A stretch of 64,000 nucleotides of DNA, taken from assembly GCA_900470775.1 (NCBI GenBank), contig UCBZ01000013.1, positions 1 to 64,000 of the forward strand, written 5' to 3'. The notes under the pieces were generated by a model. That model was given only the letters and a program-made list of their open reading frames with translations, had not been told where the DNA came from and made no database searches. This DNA comes from Hyphomicrobiales bacterium. GTDB lineage: Bacteria; Pseudomonadota; Alphaproteobacteria; Rhizobiales; Beijerinckiaceae. Shown here piece by piece: positions 1 to 9,133 of this stretch (positions are counted from its first letter, which is position 1; each line of letters starts with the position of its first letter). The position numbers and the translations under genes are program-made.

Positions 1-1
1 G

Positions 2-217
2 GTCGAGGAGAGCGGCACGAGGCCTAATATCCCGCCCAAGGCCAACCGGCGCTGGAAGAACTGCTTCTCGCCGGTCCTCTACCGCGACCGAAACGCCATC
101 GAGCGCATGTTCTGCCGCCTCAAGGATTTCCGCCGCGTCGCAACCCGATACGACCGCAACGCCGTCAACTTCCTCGCAGCCGTCTGCATCGCCGCAACCG
201 TCAGCTACTGGTTATGA
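2..217 (+). mobile_element. IS5-family transposase, C-terminal end (cut by window edge)
   Basis: An open frame enters from the left edge and stops at TGA 215-217, giving 71 residues. It contains the arginine-rich tail typical of IS5/IS427-group DDE transposases: FSPVLYRDRNAIERMFCRLK followed by an FRRVATRYDR-type segment. The ExxxxRLKxFRR region carries the last catalytic Glu of the DDE triad. The right end of the element should lie just after the stop (about 215-240, starting near GAGTCTCGACCC), but the matching left inverted repeat is outside the window, so the exact boundary cannot be fixed. Only the 3' part is visible, so it is unknown whether the element is intact. The 134 bases between it and the next gene hold nothing else I recognise. 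Confidence 0.85.
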
Positions 218-351
218 GTCTCGACCCTAAAGCAACCGACGTGGTCGGTTCCTTTAGTGACGCGGTCCGCTCCGCCATCCTTCGTTGTGCATTGTATTTC
301 GCAGTCACCTGGAGAGAAAAAGCCAGTCTGATGTAGAAAAACTATGATTCG

Positions 352-855
352 CTATTGAAAATGATAGTGAGCGTTATCGCGTCTCTTTATTTTGATTTGA
401 TCAACATAATCTTTAACGGAATCAGCAATCAATTCTGGTATGTAATGCCTGAATATAATGTCTTTTATCATAGGCTTTCCAATTGGTCCGGATGCGAATT
501 TTATTGGTTTGTTAAAGTATAATTCATACGTCGCTTTTTCTATTAGCATAACTGCATCGCGTAGCCAGCGATTGTTAAACATTTCTGTCCAGTTTGCGTG
601 CTTTAGAATAACGTTCTCGCTCAGTGCTGCAAATTTAGAAAGAGATTTAAGTGATGCGGGTTTATTTATCATTTCTTGAATGCTATCAGAATAGGGGACG
701 CCATTTTTGTCCTTCCAGGTGGGCCATTTTTCGGGTTTGAAAGCAACAGCCCAGCACAATGTTTCATTCGAGAATCCACATGATCCAATCAGCCGATTCG
801 ATCCATTTTTATGATACTCGTAAATTGGATACCAAAATAATTCTTTGATTTGCAT
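352..855 (-). CDS. orphan hypothetical protein, AT-rich, 167 aa
   Basis: Product unknown. I chose the ATG at 853-855 because GGAAAGG lies about 8 bases upstream; a longer frame to 909 would run into the next gene. The protein is aromatic- and lysine-rich with no signal peptide or membrane segment: an N-terminal part with several Trp and two Cys, a central Leu-rich part, and a basic end (KIKRRDNAHYHF). Base composition and codon use (many AAA, AAT, ATA, TTT) differ sharply from every other gene in the window. With an IS end 135 bases away, this points to horizontal acquisition. It lies 35 bases downstream of the secreted-protein gene on the same strand, so it could be cotranscribed with it. 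No known family recognised. Confidence 0.65.
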   Translation of the reverse strand: MQIKELFWYPIYEYHKNGSNRLIGSCGFSNETLCWAVAFKPEKWPTWKDKNGVPYSDSIQEMINKPASLKSLSKFAALSENVILKHANWTEMFNNRWLRDAVMLIEKATYELYFNKPIKFASGPIGKPMIKDIIFRHYIPELIADSVKDYVDQIKIKRRDNAHYHFQ

Positions 856-890
856 GTCAGTGCCTTTCCAATCTAACTCAAAGAGTACAA

Positions 891-1940
891 CTAGTGCCCG
901 CGCCCGCATTCATTCCGGATGTCGGCGCGAATAGCCGGGCAGGCGTTGATCAGCTGGCGAATGGCGAGGTTCGCACCCTTCAGTGAAAACTCGAACACGT
1001 CGCTTAGATGCGTGAAGTCGCGCTCTGACGAAATCCGTTTCTTGATCCCTCGCTGCTCGATGTCGGCAAACGATTCCGCGTCGGAGAACGTGAGTCCGAT
1101 CTGCTTTCCTTCCACGACCAGCAGTCTTCCGGATTTCTGGGCCGTTTGTAGCAGACCACAGGCGTCTTCCTCCATCTGAACGAAGGCGCCTTGCGGTTTG
1201 AAAGCATAATTGCCGCCGCCGGTTCCGCGATCATAGAACATCAGCACGCCGTATTGGCTGGTCGCCGAGGCTGCGACGCTCGGCGTCATGCGGATCCTGA
1301 CCGTGTCGGCTCGCATGAGGTCGACGCCACGGAATGCGCAGGCGAACCCGATGGCTTCACCTCGCGAAGTGACATGGGCCGTCAATCCCAGAACGGGATG
1401 GCGTCCGTAGCGCCATTGCCCGTCATTGGGATCGGCCGGCGACGAGGCTGCTGAAGGCAAGGGGCTCAATCGCAGCGAGCCTGCCGACATGGCAGGCGGC
1501 TGAGACGCTGCTTCGGATGATGCCTGCTTCACGATCTCGATTGTCTGGAGTTCCACCACACGGCCGCCGGCACCGCAGAAATTCAGTTCCAGGCTGACGA
1601 CGGTTTTCGGATGGAGGATATCCTTGAGCCAGGTCCTAATCTCGGCCCTTTCCCGCGGCTGGCCGTGATAGAACGACGCGTTGACATAGGTGCTCCCCAT
1701 CTTCTTGTCTTTGTATGCGAAGCCCTCGACCCCGTCCTTGCCGAAGGTCACGCGCTCGATCTCGCCAGTCCCGTGTTCCGCCGTGCAGGGCTGATTTTCG
1801 GAAAGTCCGGAGACGGCGACGATGGCATTGGTCTGGCTATCCCTGAGAACGGCTATTTGCGCATCTGCCGGAGCCCAGGACATGAGCAGCAGCGTTCCCG
1901 TTATCAACGTCGAATGCAAGGTCGGCAGCCGGACCAGCAT
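891..1940 (-). CDS. secreted hypothetical protein, 349 aa
   Basis: Not a family I recognise. Residues 1-27 form a Sec signal peptide (hydrophobic core LITGTLLLMSWA, likely cut after ADA), so the protein is probably periplasmic or exported. Two regions follow: about 28-145, and about 180-349 after a Ser/Pro/Ala-rich linker (about 146-175). Several cysteines (in QPCTAEH, NFCGAGG, FACAFR, DACGLL, NACPAIR and NECGRGH) could form disulfides outside the cytoplasm. Base composition is intermediate, less GC-rich than the core genes. The start has GGTGAG a few bases upstream. It lies upstream of the AT-rich orphan on the same strand and may belong to the same acquired segment. Confidence 0.7.
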   Translation of the reverse strand: MLVRLPTLHSTLITGTLLLMSWAPADAQIAVLRDSQTNAIVAVSGLSENQPCTAEHGTGEIERVTFGKDGVEGFAYKDKKMGSTYVNASFYHGQPRERAEIRTWLKDILHPKTVVSLELNFCGAGGRVVELQTIEIVKQASSEAASQPPAMSAGSLRLSPLPSAASSPADPNDGQWRYGRHPVLGLTAHVTSRGEAIGFACAFRGVDLMRADTVRIRMTPSVAASATSQYGVLMFYDRGTGGGNYAFKPQGAFVQMEEDACGLLQTAQKSGRLLVVEGKQIGLTFSDAESFADIEQRGIKKRISSERDFTHLSDVFEFSLKGANLAIRQLINACPAIRADIRNECGRGH

Positions 1941-2068
1941 AATGTCTCACCCAGCGAGATGACGGGACGTCATTTTCTAGGTCTGAAGAATTGCCGTCAA
2001 TCTCCGGTTGAGCGCGATCGTGAAAAAGCGACCTGATGGAAATATGCTTGCCTTGCCATCGTGAGCAG

Positions 2069-2087
2069 AAGCATCACGGCGATGCTT
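2069..2087 (-). terminator. possible hairpin terminator after the SleB-like gene
   Basis: AAGCATC (2069-2075) pairs with GATGCTT (2081-2087) around a 5-base loop, just beyond the stop codon of the minus-strand hydrolase gene. There is no clear U tract, so this is only a candidate. Confidence 0.3.
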
Positions 2088-2096
2088 GGTTGCGCC

Positions 2097-3383
2097 TCAC
2101 GTCTGCCCAGGCCGCAGCTTGTAAAAGACATGCTGGCCGATTGTGTCCATCTTCTTGAGCTTCTTGGCCCAGTACGGCCGGACATATTGCGCGTGGTAAT
2201 GGGTCGAGGCGCCGACTTCGGGCATGTAGGTCGTGCCCTCATAGACCTCTCGGGCGATGCGGACCGCGTCGCGCCATGGCGCCGGCTCGGTGATGCGCAG
2301 CGACTTGCCCTCGCAGGTGAAGGTGAACTGGCAGGCGAGGTAGCGGTGGCTGTTCTGGTAGACCACGCCGCAGACGCTGTCGGGATAAAGCCCGCTCTTG
2401 ACCCGGTTGAGCACGACCTGCGCCACCGCGGCGCGGCCCTCGTCGGTTTCCGAGCGTGCCTCGAAATAGACCGCCTCCGCCAGGCAGCGCTGCTGGCGGG
2501 CCATGTCGGCGGGTACGATCAGCCCGGTATAGATTTCGCGGGCGCCGGGCTCGGTCTGGGCGCCCCGGCGGTCGGATGGGGTCGGCGCACGCGCGATCAG
2601 GCCGGGACGCTCCGGCGCGGCGGGCGGGATCAGGGCCGGCACCAGCGTCGTCACGCTGTAGGAGACGGCCGGGGTCGATGACGCCTGCGCGGTGGCGGAG
2701 GTGACGCCGGGCGTCGCGCCGTCGATCGTGCGCGGCACCGCGCCATAGGGGTTGGCCTGTTTCAGCGCGTCGGGCGAGGCGTCCGAGAGGGCCGGATCGG
2801 TCAGGCCCTGGTCATTGGCATAGGGCTCGAAGCCGATCTGCGGCCCGCTGATGCCTTCCGCCCCGCCATGAGCGGCGAGCGAAAAACCGCCCGAGATCAG
2901 GCCGGGCTGGGTGTCGCCGAAGACGACGCGTTCGAGCTCGCGCGGGGCCTTGGCTGAGATGCTCGGCCGCAGGCGCGGCAGGGCGTCGCCCTTGGCGGTG
3001 CGGTCGACCTCGGGGAAGCCTGCGGCGCTGCGCTTCATCTCCTCGCGCGGCTGGCGCGGATCGATCACCACGCGCCGCTCGGGATCGTCGAAGGAGAGAT
3101 GCGCCTGCCGGATCGCCGAGGACAGGGACAGGCCGGGCAAACGGAAGGCGCTCGCCGCGATCAGCATCGAGGGGCCTTCCTCGAGCTCCGAGGCCGGGCC
3201 GGGTTCGCTGCGCGACAGCGATGTCGAGGGCAGGGTGTCGATGCCGAAATTCTGGCCGGCCGAGGCGGTGAACGAGACCAGCATCCCGGCCGCGAGCGCC
3301 CAGGGCGCAACCGTCGCCAGGGCCCATTTCAGCCCGGCCGACCGATTGCGTCCCGTACGCCTGCGCAAACGCAAATGACTCAA
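2097..3383 (-). CDS. SleB/CwlJ-family cell wall hydrolase
   Basis: A 428-residue envelope protein. A basic N-terminus (RLRRRTGRNR) precedes one hydrophobic segment (about residues 18-42), acting as signal peptide or anchor. A long low-complexity region rich in Pro, Ala, Ser and Gly follows to about residue 290. The C-terminal 130 residues match the Hydrolase_2 domain of SleB/CwlJ enzymes: LAEAVYFEARSE with its catalytic Glu, VAQVVLNRV, and the late ASTHYHA motif. Members cleave peptidoglycan glycan strands, and in non-sporulating alphaproteobacteria act in wall remodelling. The start is a TTG (3381-3383) with GGTGAG upstream. The gene stands alone. Confidence 0.85.
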   Translation of the reverse strand: MSHLRLRRRTGRNRSAGLKWALATVAPWALAAGMLVSFTASAGQNFGIDTLPSTSLSRSEPGPASELEEGPSMLIAASAFRLPGLSLSSAIRQAHLSFDDPERRVVIDPRQPREEMKRSAAGFPEVDRTAKGDALPRLRPSISAKAPRELERVVFGDTQPGLISGGFSLAAHGGAEGISGPQIGFEPYANDQGLTDPALSDASPDALKQANPYGAVPRTIDGATPGVTSATAQASSTPAVSYSVTTLVPALIPPAAPERPGLIARAPTPSDRRGAQTEPGAREIYTGLIVPADMARQQRCLAEAVYFEARSETDEGRAAVAQVVLNRVKSGLYPDSVCGVVYQNSHRYLACQFTFTCEGKSLRITEPAPWRDAVRIAREVYEGTTYMPEVGASTHYHAQYVRPYWAKKLKKMDTIGQHVFYKLRPGQT

Positions 3384-3500
3384 AACCGCTCACCCGTCCG
3401 AAACACGAGGGCGGCGACCGCGCGCAACGACGCGCATTCGCCTGGTTCCGTTATCACCCCGGTAGGGTTGAGCGGCGGTTAACGGCGGTGTTCCACTCTC

Positions 3501-3622
3501 AGCCCTCATCCTGAGGAGCCGCGTAAGCGGCGTCTCGAAGGATGCTCCAGCTGGTTCCGGAGCCTCCTCGCGCATCCTTCGAGACGCCATTCCCGCCGGA
3601 ATGGCTCCTCAGGATGAGGGCT
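3501..3622. repeat. palindromic intergenic element, family A copy 1
   Basis: A 122-base element with perfect 20-base outer inverted arms (3501-3520 and 3603-3622, core CTCATCCTGAGGAGCC) and a second perfect inner pair (CGTCTCGAAGGATGC at 3531-3545 and its complement at 3572-3586). It can fold into nested hairpins on either strand. It fills much of the 384-base gap between the SleB-like gene and the MFS gene, in which I see nothing else. A second copy lies at 50640-50753. Confidence 0.9.
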
Positions 3623-3767
3623 GAGGGAAATCTCTTGCTCCCATGTCGACCCGCGCTCCTCCCATGCAAGGGCGTGATGCGCCATGCCACGAATTCGCGT
3701 TGTCCGAGCGGCGATATCGGCGGTAACGTGCAGGCACACATCCCATTGCAGGCTTCGGAGATTCATC

Positions 3768-5012
3768 ATGAGTGTCACGCCGAGTGCCGCCCCGGGGCGC
3801 AGCTATGCTCCCGAGATCATCGTCGCGGCGGGCTGCCTGATCGCGCTGATCACCTTCGGCCCGCGCGCCAGCGCCGGCCTGTTCCAGATCCCGATGACGG
3901 TGCAGTTCGGCTGGGGGCGCGACACCTTCGGCCTCGCGCTCGCGATCCAGAACCTGCTCTGGGGCCTGGGTGCTCCCTTCGCCGGCGCCATTGCCGACCG
4001 TTTCGGGATCGTCAAGGTGCTCTGCACCGGCGCGCTGCTCTATGCGCTCGGCCTCGTCGTGATGGCCTATGCCACGACGCCGCTGCAGCTTCATCTCGGT
4101 GCCGGCGTGATGATCGGCTTCGGCCTCTCGGCCTGCTCATTCAACCTCGTGCTCGCCGCCTTCGGCAAACTGCTGCCCGAATCCTGGCGGCCGATGGCGT
4201 TCGGTGCCGGCACGGCGGCGGGCTCCTTCGGCCAGTTCCTCTATCCGCCGATCGGCAACATCCTGATCGAGCAGATCGGCTGGAACCAGGCGTTGATCAT
4301 GTTCGCGCTGACCCTGCTGCCGATCCTGCCGATCTCGATCTTCCTGTCGACGCGCAAGCTCGGCGGCGCGGTCCAGGCATCCGCTGCCAATCTCCCGAAC
4401 CAGTCGATCGCGCAGGCGCTGGCCGAGGCCTTCAAGCACAAGAGCTATGTCTTCCTGGTGCTGGGCTTCTTCACCTGCGGCTTCCAGCTCGCCTTCATCA
4501 CCGTGCACATGCCGGCCTATCTCAAGGATATGGGCTTAGCCGCATGGGTCGGCGGCTGGACGCTGGCGGTGATCGGGCTGGCGAACGCGGTCGGCTCGCT
4601 CTCCTCGGGCTGGCTCTCGACGCGGATGCCCAAGCGCCATCTGCTGGCCTGGATTTATCTCGGCCGCTCGCTGGCCATCGCCGTCTTCATCATGCTGCCG
4701 CCGAGCCCCGCGACTGCGATCTGCTTCGGCATCGTCATCGGCCTGTTCTGGCTCTCGACCGTGCCGCCGACCTCTTCGCTGGTGATGCTGATGTTCGGCA
4801 CGAAATACATGGCGATGCTCTATGGCTTCGCCTTCTTCTCGCATCAGGTCGGCGGATTTCTTGGGGTCTGGCTCGGCGGCATCCTCTACGAAGCCTCGGG
4901 CTCCTACATCATCGTCTGGTGGCTCTCGGTCGCGCTCGGCATTGCGTCCGCGCTGATCAACCTGCCGATCGTCGAGAAGCCGGTAGGCCGGCCGCTGGCG
5001 CAGCCGGCCTGA
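3768..5012 (+). CDS. MFS transporter, OFA-like
   Basis: A 414-residue inner-membrane carrier with about 12 hydrophobic helices. The MFS loop 2-3 signature is visible as GAPFAGAIADRFGIVKV around residues 65-80. Overall resemblance is to the oxalate/formate antiporter-like branch, importers of organic acids; the substrate cannot be read from sequence. The start at 3768 (MSVTPSA) follows CGGAG by about 8 bases; longer in-frame starts would add a non-hydrophobic N-terminus overlapping the repeat. It precedes the AcuI-type reductase by 95 bases on the same strand, so a shared transcript is possible. Confidence 0.85.
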   Translation: MSVTPSAAPGRSYAPEIIVAAGCLIALITFGPRASAGLFQIPMTVQFGWGRDTFGLALAIQNLLWGLGAPFAGAIADRFGIVKVLCTGALLYALGLVVMAYATTPLQLHLGAGVMIGFGLSACSFNLVLAAFGKLLPESWRPMAFGAGTAAGSFGQFLYPPIGNILIEQIGWNQALIMFALTLLPILPISIFLSTRKLGGAVQASAANLPNQSIAQALAEAFKHKSYVFLVLGFFTCGFQLAFITVHMPAYLKDMGLAAWVGGWTLAVIGLANAVGSLSSGWLSTRMPKRHLLAWIYLGRSLAIAVFIMLPPSPATAICFGIVIGLFWLSTVPPTSSLVMLMFGTKYMAMLYGFAFFSHQVGGFLGVWLGGILYEASGSYIIVWWLSVALGIASALINLPIVEKPVGRPLAQPA

Positions 5013-5107
5013 GCCGGGCCTGACGAAAGACGCAGGCCGCCGCGGGCTTGCCGCGCGGTCGCGGCTGCGTATCTCCTGCGGGCGAGACCGTTCAGGAGGA
5101 GATGCCG

Positions 5108-6094
5108 ATGTCCAGCTTCAAGGCCCTTGTCGCGACCAAGGGCGAGACCGGCCCCAACCTCGCCTTCACGGAGTTCGCCGAGAGCGACCTGATGGAGGGC
5201 GACGTTACCGTCCGCGTCACGCACTCCACCGTGAATTACAAGGACGGCCTCGCCTTGACCGGGCGGGCCCCGGTGATCAGGCGCTGGCCGATGATCCCCG
5301 GTGTCGATTTCGCCGGCCGTGTCGAGGCATCGGAGCATCCCGAGTTCAAGCCGGGCGATCTTGTCGTCCTCAATGGCTGGGGCACGGGCGAGACGCATCT
5401 TGGCGCCTATGCCCAGAAGAGCCGTGTCAGGGGCGACTGGCTCGTGCCGCTGCCCGCCGGCATGAACCCCGACGAGGCCATGGCGATCGGGACCGCCGGC
5501 TACACCGCGATGCTTTGCGTGCTGGCGCTGGAGCGGCACGGGCTGAAGCCGGCAGACGGCCCCGTCGTGGTCACCGGCGCGGCCGGTGGCGTCGGCTCCG
5601 TCGCGGTCTCGCTGTTGGCCAAGGCCGGCTGGCATGTGATCGCCTCGACCGGGCGGCCGGAAGAGGCGGAGTATCTCAAGGGTCTCGGCGCGGCCGAGAT
5701 CATCGACCGCAATGAACTCTCGGCGCCCGGCCGCCCGCTCGCCAAGGAGCGCTGGATCGCTGGTGTCGACGCGGTGGGGTCGCATACGCTCGCCAACCTG
5801 CTCTCGATGACGAAATATGGCGGTGCCGTTGCCGCTTGCGGCCTGGCACAGAGCATGGATCTGCCGGCCTCGGTCGCGCCCTTCATCCTGCGCGGGGTAG
5901 CGCTGCTCGGCGTCGATTCCGTGATGTGCCCGAAACCGCGCCGCCTCGAAGCATGGGCGCGGCTGGCGAGCGATCTCGACCGGAACAGCCTCGCGCTCAT
6001 GACGACGACGATCCCGCTCGCGGATGTGATCGAGACGGGCAGGGCGATCGTTGATGGGAAGGTCAGGGGGCGTGTGGTGGTGGAGATCGGCTAG
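5108..6094 (+). CDS. acuI: AcuI/YhdH-family acrylyl-CoA reductase (NADPH)
   Basis: A 328-residue zinc-independent medium-chain dehydrogenase/reductase. N-terminal GroES-like fold (about 1-125, with [14 protein letters not shown] and a PGVDFAGRV segment), then a Rossmann domain with the NADPH loop [13 protein letters not shown] near residue 155. Length and motifs match YhdH/AcuI, which reduces toxic acryloyl-CoA to propanoyl-CoA. I chose the second ATG (5108): AGGAGGA at 5094-5100 is 7 bases before it but only 1 base before the ATG at 5102. No DMSP lyase or acrylate CoA-ligase is visible in the window, so a general detoxifying or propanoate role is as likely as DMSP breakdown. Confidence 0.85.
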   Translation: MSSFKALVATKGETGPNLAFTEFAESDLMEGDVTVRVTHSTVNYKDGLALTGRAPVIRRWPMIPGVDFAGRVEASEHPEFKPGDLVVLNGWGTGETHLGAYAQKSRVRGDWLVPLPAGMNPDEAMAIGTAGYTAMLCVLALERHGLKPADGPVVVTGAAGGVGSVAVSLLAKAGWHVIASTGRPEEAEYLKGLGAAEIIDRNELSAPGRPLAKERWIAGVDAVGSHTLANLLSMTKYGGAVAACGLAQSMDLPASVAPFILRGVALLGVDSVMCPKPRRLEAWARLASDLDRNSLALMTTTIPLADVIETGRAIVDGKVRGRVVVEIG

Positions 6095-6139
6095 GGGGCT
6101 GCGGCGGAGCCTCGACCGGCCCGCTTTGTGTCAGCAAGG

Positions 6140-7102
6140 TCAGCGTGGCGCAGCCGCCCGCCGCAGACGGTCATTGATCGCCTCGCCAAGCCCGTGCATC
6201 GGAATCGGCGCGATGGCGATCATGGCCGGGCCCAGCGCATCGAGCGCGCGCAGGTGGCCGAAGAGGTTCGCCGCCGCCTCGGTGAGGTCGCCGCGAGGGC
6301 TCAGATTGAGGGCATGGCCAGTTGTGGCCAGACCGTCAGGCTCGGGGCCGAAGCCAAGCCACGCTTCTCCAGACCGGGGCGCCTGCGCCTCCAACCGAAC
6401 ACCGGCCGACGGCGCGTAGTGCGAGGCCAGCAGCCCGGGCGAGATCGGCGCCATGCCGGCTTCGCCCGCCAGTACCAGTGGCCGCCCGATCACGCCCTCG
6501 ATCGCGCTGCGCGACACGCCGCCCGGCCGCAGCAGGCGCGGCGCGCCATCCAGACAGGCGACGATGGTGGATTCGACACCGACCTCGGTCGGCCCGCCAT
6601 CAAGCACTGCCTCGATCCGGCCGTCGAGATCTTCAAGTACATGCGCGGCGCTGGTCGCGCTGACGCGGCCGGAGCGGTTAGCGGAGGGCGCGGCTATCGG
6701 CCGTCCCGCCGCTTGCAGCACCGCATGGGCGATCGGATGCGAGGGCACCCGCAGCGCCACCGAAGCCAGACCGGCGCGGGCGAGTTCGCTGACCTCGCAG
6801 CCCGACGAGACCGGCACCACCAGCGTCAGCGGCCCCGGCCAGAACGCCTTGGCTAGCGCCAATGCATTGGCATCGAACAGGCCTTGCCGGCGGGCGGCTG
6901 CGAGATCAGGCAGATGCGCGATCAGCGGGTTGAAGCTCGGCCGCTCCTTCGCGCCATAGATGCCGGCGACAGCCTCGCCGGAGGTCGCGTCGGCGGCAAG
7001 CCCGTAGACGGTCTCGGTTGGCAGCGCGACGAGCCAGCCCTGCCGTAGCAGTTCAGCGGCGCGGGCAATGCCCTGCGCATCGGCGCTGAGGCGCTCCGTC
7101 AC
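6140..7102 (-). CDS. tsaC: L-threonylcarbamoyladenylate synthase (TsaC/Sua5, long form)
   Basis: Makes threonylcarbamoyl-AMP from threonine, bicarbonate and ATP, the first step of t6A37 modification of ANN-decoding tRNAs in the cytoplasm. The YrdC domain is clear: LVALPTETVYGLAADA with its PTETVYGL motif, then KERPSFNPLI (KxRP), and the SxNxSG-type stretch APSANRSGRVS. About 100 further C-terminal residues correspond to the Sua5 domain, so this is the long form. The start is uncertain: GTG 7102 gives MTERLSADAQG, like homologues I know; a TTG at 7129 gives nine more residues but has no Shine-Dalgarno. Divergent from the acyl-CoA dehydrogenase. Confidence 0.9.
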   Translation of the reverse strand: MTERLSADAQGIARAAELLRQGWLVALPTETVYGLAADATSGEAVAGIYGAKERPSFNPLIAHLPDLAAARRQGLFDANALALAKAFWPGPLTLVVPVSSGCEVSELARAGLASVALRVPSHPIAHAVLQAAGRPIAAPSANRSGRVSATSAAHVLEDLDGRIEAVLDGGPTEVGVESTIVACLDGAPRLLRPGGVSRSAIEGVIGRPLVLAGEAGMAPISPGLLASHYAPSAGVRLEAQAPRSGEAWLGFGPEPDGLATTGHALNLSPRGDLTEAAANLFGHLRALDALGPAMIAIAPIPMHGLGEAINDRLRRAAAPR

Positions 7103-7172
7103 GCGGCTGAATCCCTGATCCTGCTCCAAGCGGCACCCATCGTCAGGCGTTCCGCCCGATTGACCGAAGATT

Positions 7173-7186
7173 GTTTACAACTAAAC
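7173..7186. promoter_or_regulatory. small AT-rich inverted repeat in the tsaC / acyl-CoA dehydrogenase divergent region
   Basis: GTTTA-CAAC-TAAAC is a perfect 5-base inverted repeat in a locally AT-rich patch. A TTGACC (7160-7165) lies just before it and could act as a -35 box. It may be an operator for the dehydrogenase-SDR pair; no regulator gene is adjacent. Weak evidence. Confidence 0.3.
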
Positions 7187-7357
7187 TATATCCGGCGCCC
7201 GACCAAACTTGCCGTCATGCGCACGTGGCATCGGGGATAGTTCCTCGCTACCATCGCGGCAACGCCAAAAGCGGGGCCGGTCGGTACCGGCTGATCGAGA
7301 ACAAGGCATGGCCGGCTGCTCGCATGCGGCACGGGCCGGCGTCGAGGGAGAACGACC

Positions 7358-9133
7358 ATGAGCTATCGCGCCCCTGTCGAGGACATCCTCGCCACGATGC
7401 GCCATGTCGCGGGCCTGGACCGGCTGATCGCCGACGGCCTCGCGCCGGAACTCGACGGCGACATGACGCAGGCCGTTCTCGACGAAGCCGCGAAGTTCGC
7501 TGGCGACATCCTCGCCCCGCTCAACCGCATCGGCGACAAGCACGGCTCGACGCTGAAGGATGGCGCGGTGACCACGCCGCCGGGCTGGAAGGAGGCCTAT
7601 ACCGCTTGGGCGCAAGCCGGCTGGAACGCGCTGCCGGCGCCGGAAGAGCATGGCGGGCAGGGGTTGCCGGCGCTGCTGCAATCGGCCTGCACCGAGATGT
7701 GGAACTCCGCTGCGTTTGCCTTCGCGCTCGGGCCGCTGCTGACGGTCGGCGCCATCGAGGCGCTGCATGCCCATGGCTCGGAGCACCTCAAGGAAACCTA
7801 TCTGGCAAAGCTCGTCTCGGGCGAGTGGATGGGCACGATGAACCTGACCGAGCCGCAGGCCGGATCGGACCTCAACGCGCTCCGCTCCAGGGCCGAGCCA
7901 GCCGGCGACGGCACCTATCGCGTCACCGGCCAGAAGATCTTCATCACCTATGGCGAGCACGATCTGACCGAGAACATCGTGCATCTGGTCCTGGCGCGCC
8001 TGCCCGATGCGCCGGCCGGCACGCGCGGCATCTCGCTGTTCCTCGTGCCGAAATATCTGGTCAATGCCGATGGCTCGCTCGGCGAGCACAATGATCTCCG
8101 CTGCTCCGGCATCGAGCACAAGCTCGGCATCCATGCCTCGCCGACCTGCTCGATGGCGTTCGGCGACAAGGGCGGCGCCATCGGCTGGCTGATCGGCGAG
8201 GAGAATCGCGGGCTCGCCTGCATGTTCACGATGATGAACAATGCCCGCCTCAACGTCGCGCTCCAAGGCGTCGCCATCGCCGAGCGCGCCTATCAGCAGG
8301 CATTGGGTTTTGCCCGGGAGCGCCGGCAGGGCGTGGCGCTCGATGCACCCAAGGGCTCAGCCATGAGCCCCATCATCGTCCATCCCGACATCCGCCGCAT
8401 GCTGATGGAGATGCGTGCCAAGACGCAGGCCGCGCGCGCCATCGCCTATCAGGTCGCGGAAGCGCTCGACCGCTCCCGCCGCGAGCCCGACGAGGCCAGA
8501 CGCAAGGCCGCCAGCGAGCGCACCGCGATCCTCACCCCCGTCGCCAAGGCCTATGCCACCGATATCGGTGTCGAGGTCGCCTCGACCGGCATCCAGATCC
8601 ATGGCGGCATGGGCTATATCGAGGAGACCGGAGCGTCCCAGCATCTGCGCGATGCCCGCATCGCCACGATCTATGAGGGCACCAACGGTATCCAGGCGAT
8701 CGACCTCGTGCTGCGCAAGCTGCCGCTCTCGGGCGGCAAGGTCGTCGCGGCTCTGATCGCCGAGATGCGTGGCGTCGTCGCGCAGGTCGAGACCGCCAAC
8801 ACGCCGGGCTTTGGCCACAGCGCGACCCGTCTACGTGCCGCCGTCGATGCGCTGGAGCGCGCGACGCAATGGATGCTGGCGACGATGGGCGAGCGGCAGG
8901 GCGACGCGCTGGCCGGCGCGACGCCCTATCTCAAGCTCTTCGCGCTGGCCCAGGGGGGCACCAGTCTCGCCCGCAAGGCGCTGGCGACGCGCTCCGAGGA
9001 TCACGCATCAGGCGATCTCGCCACCGCCCGTTTCTTCGCCGAGATCCTCGCCACCGAGGCACCGGCGCTGGAACTGGCCGTGACGGAAGGTGCCGGAGCG
9101 GTCGAGGACGCGGCCGCGGTCTTCGCGGCGTGA
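7358..9133 (+). CDS. acyl-CoA dehydrogenase, long DmdC-like type
   Basis: A 591-residue flavoenzyme, about 200 residues longer than classic acyl-CoA dehydrogenases. The layout is an extra N-terminal segment, the acyl-CoA dehydrogenase core (MNLTEPQAGSDL around residue 165; GGMGYIEETGASQHLRDARI about 420), then TIYEGTNGIQAIDL with the catalytic-type Glu, and a C-terminal extension. This is the DmdC/AidB-like subgroup, which oxidises acyl-CoA thioesters such as 3-methylmercaptopropionyl-CoA or short/medium-chain substrates with FAD; the actual substrate cannot be told. ATG follows GAGGGAGAA. Its stop overlaps the start of the SDR gene (GTGA). Confidence 0.9.
   Translation: MSYRAPVEDILATMRHVAGLDRLIADGLAPELDGDMTQAVLDEAAKFAGDILAPLNRIGDKHGSTLKDGAVTTPPGWKEAYTAWAQAGWNALPAPEEHGGQGLPALLQSACTEMWNSAAFAFALGPLLTVGAIEALHAHGSEHLKETYLAKLVSGEWMGTMNLTEPQAGSDLNALRSRAEPAGDGTYRVTGQKIFITYGEHDLTENIVHLVLARLPDAPAGTRGISLFLVPKYLVNADGSLGEHNDLRCSGIEHKLGIHASPTCSMAFGDKGGAIGWLIGEENRGLACMFTMMNNARLNVALQGVAIAERAYQQALGFARERRQGVALDAPKGSAMSPIIVHPDIRRMLMEMRAKTQAARAIAYQVAEALDRSRREPDEARRKAASERTAILTPVAKAYATDIGVEVASTGIQIHGGMGYIEETGASQHLRDARIATIYEGTNGIQAIDLVLRKLPLSGGKVVAALIAEMRGVVAQVETANTPGFGHSATRLRAAVDALERATQWMLATMGERQGDALAGATPYLKLFALAQGGTSLARKALATRSEDHASGDLATARFFAEILATEAPALELAVTEGAGAVEDAAAVFAA

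Noticed and set aside
3542-5023. 493-residue frame overlapping the MFS gene in another phase
   Set aside because: The protein is Arg/Pro/Ala-rich and not membrane-like, while the other frame gives a clean 12-helix MFS transporter.
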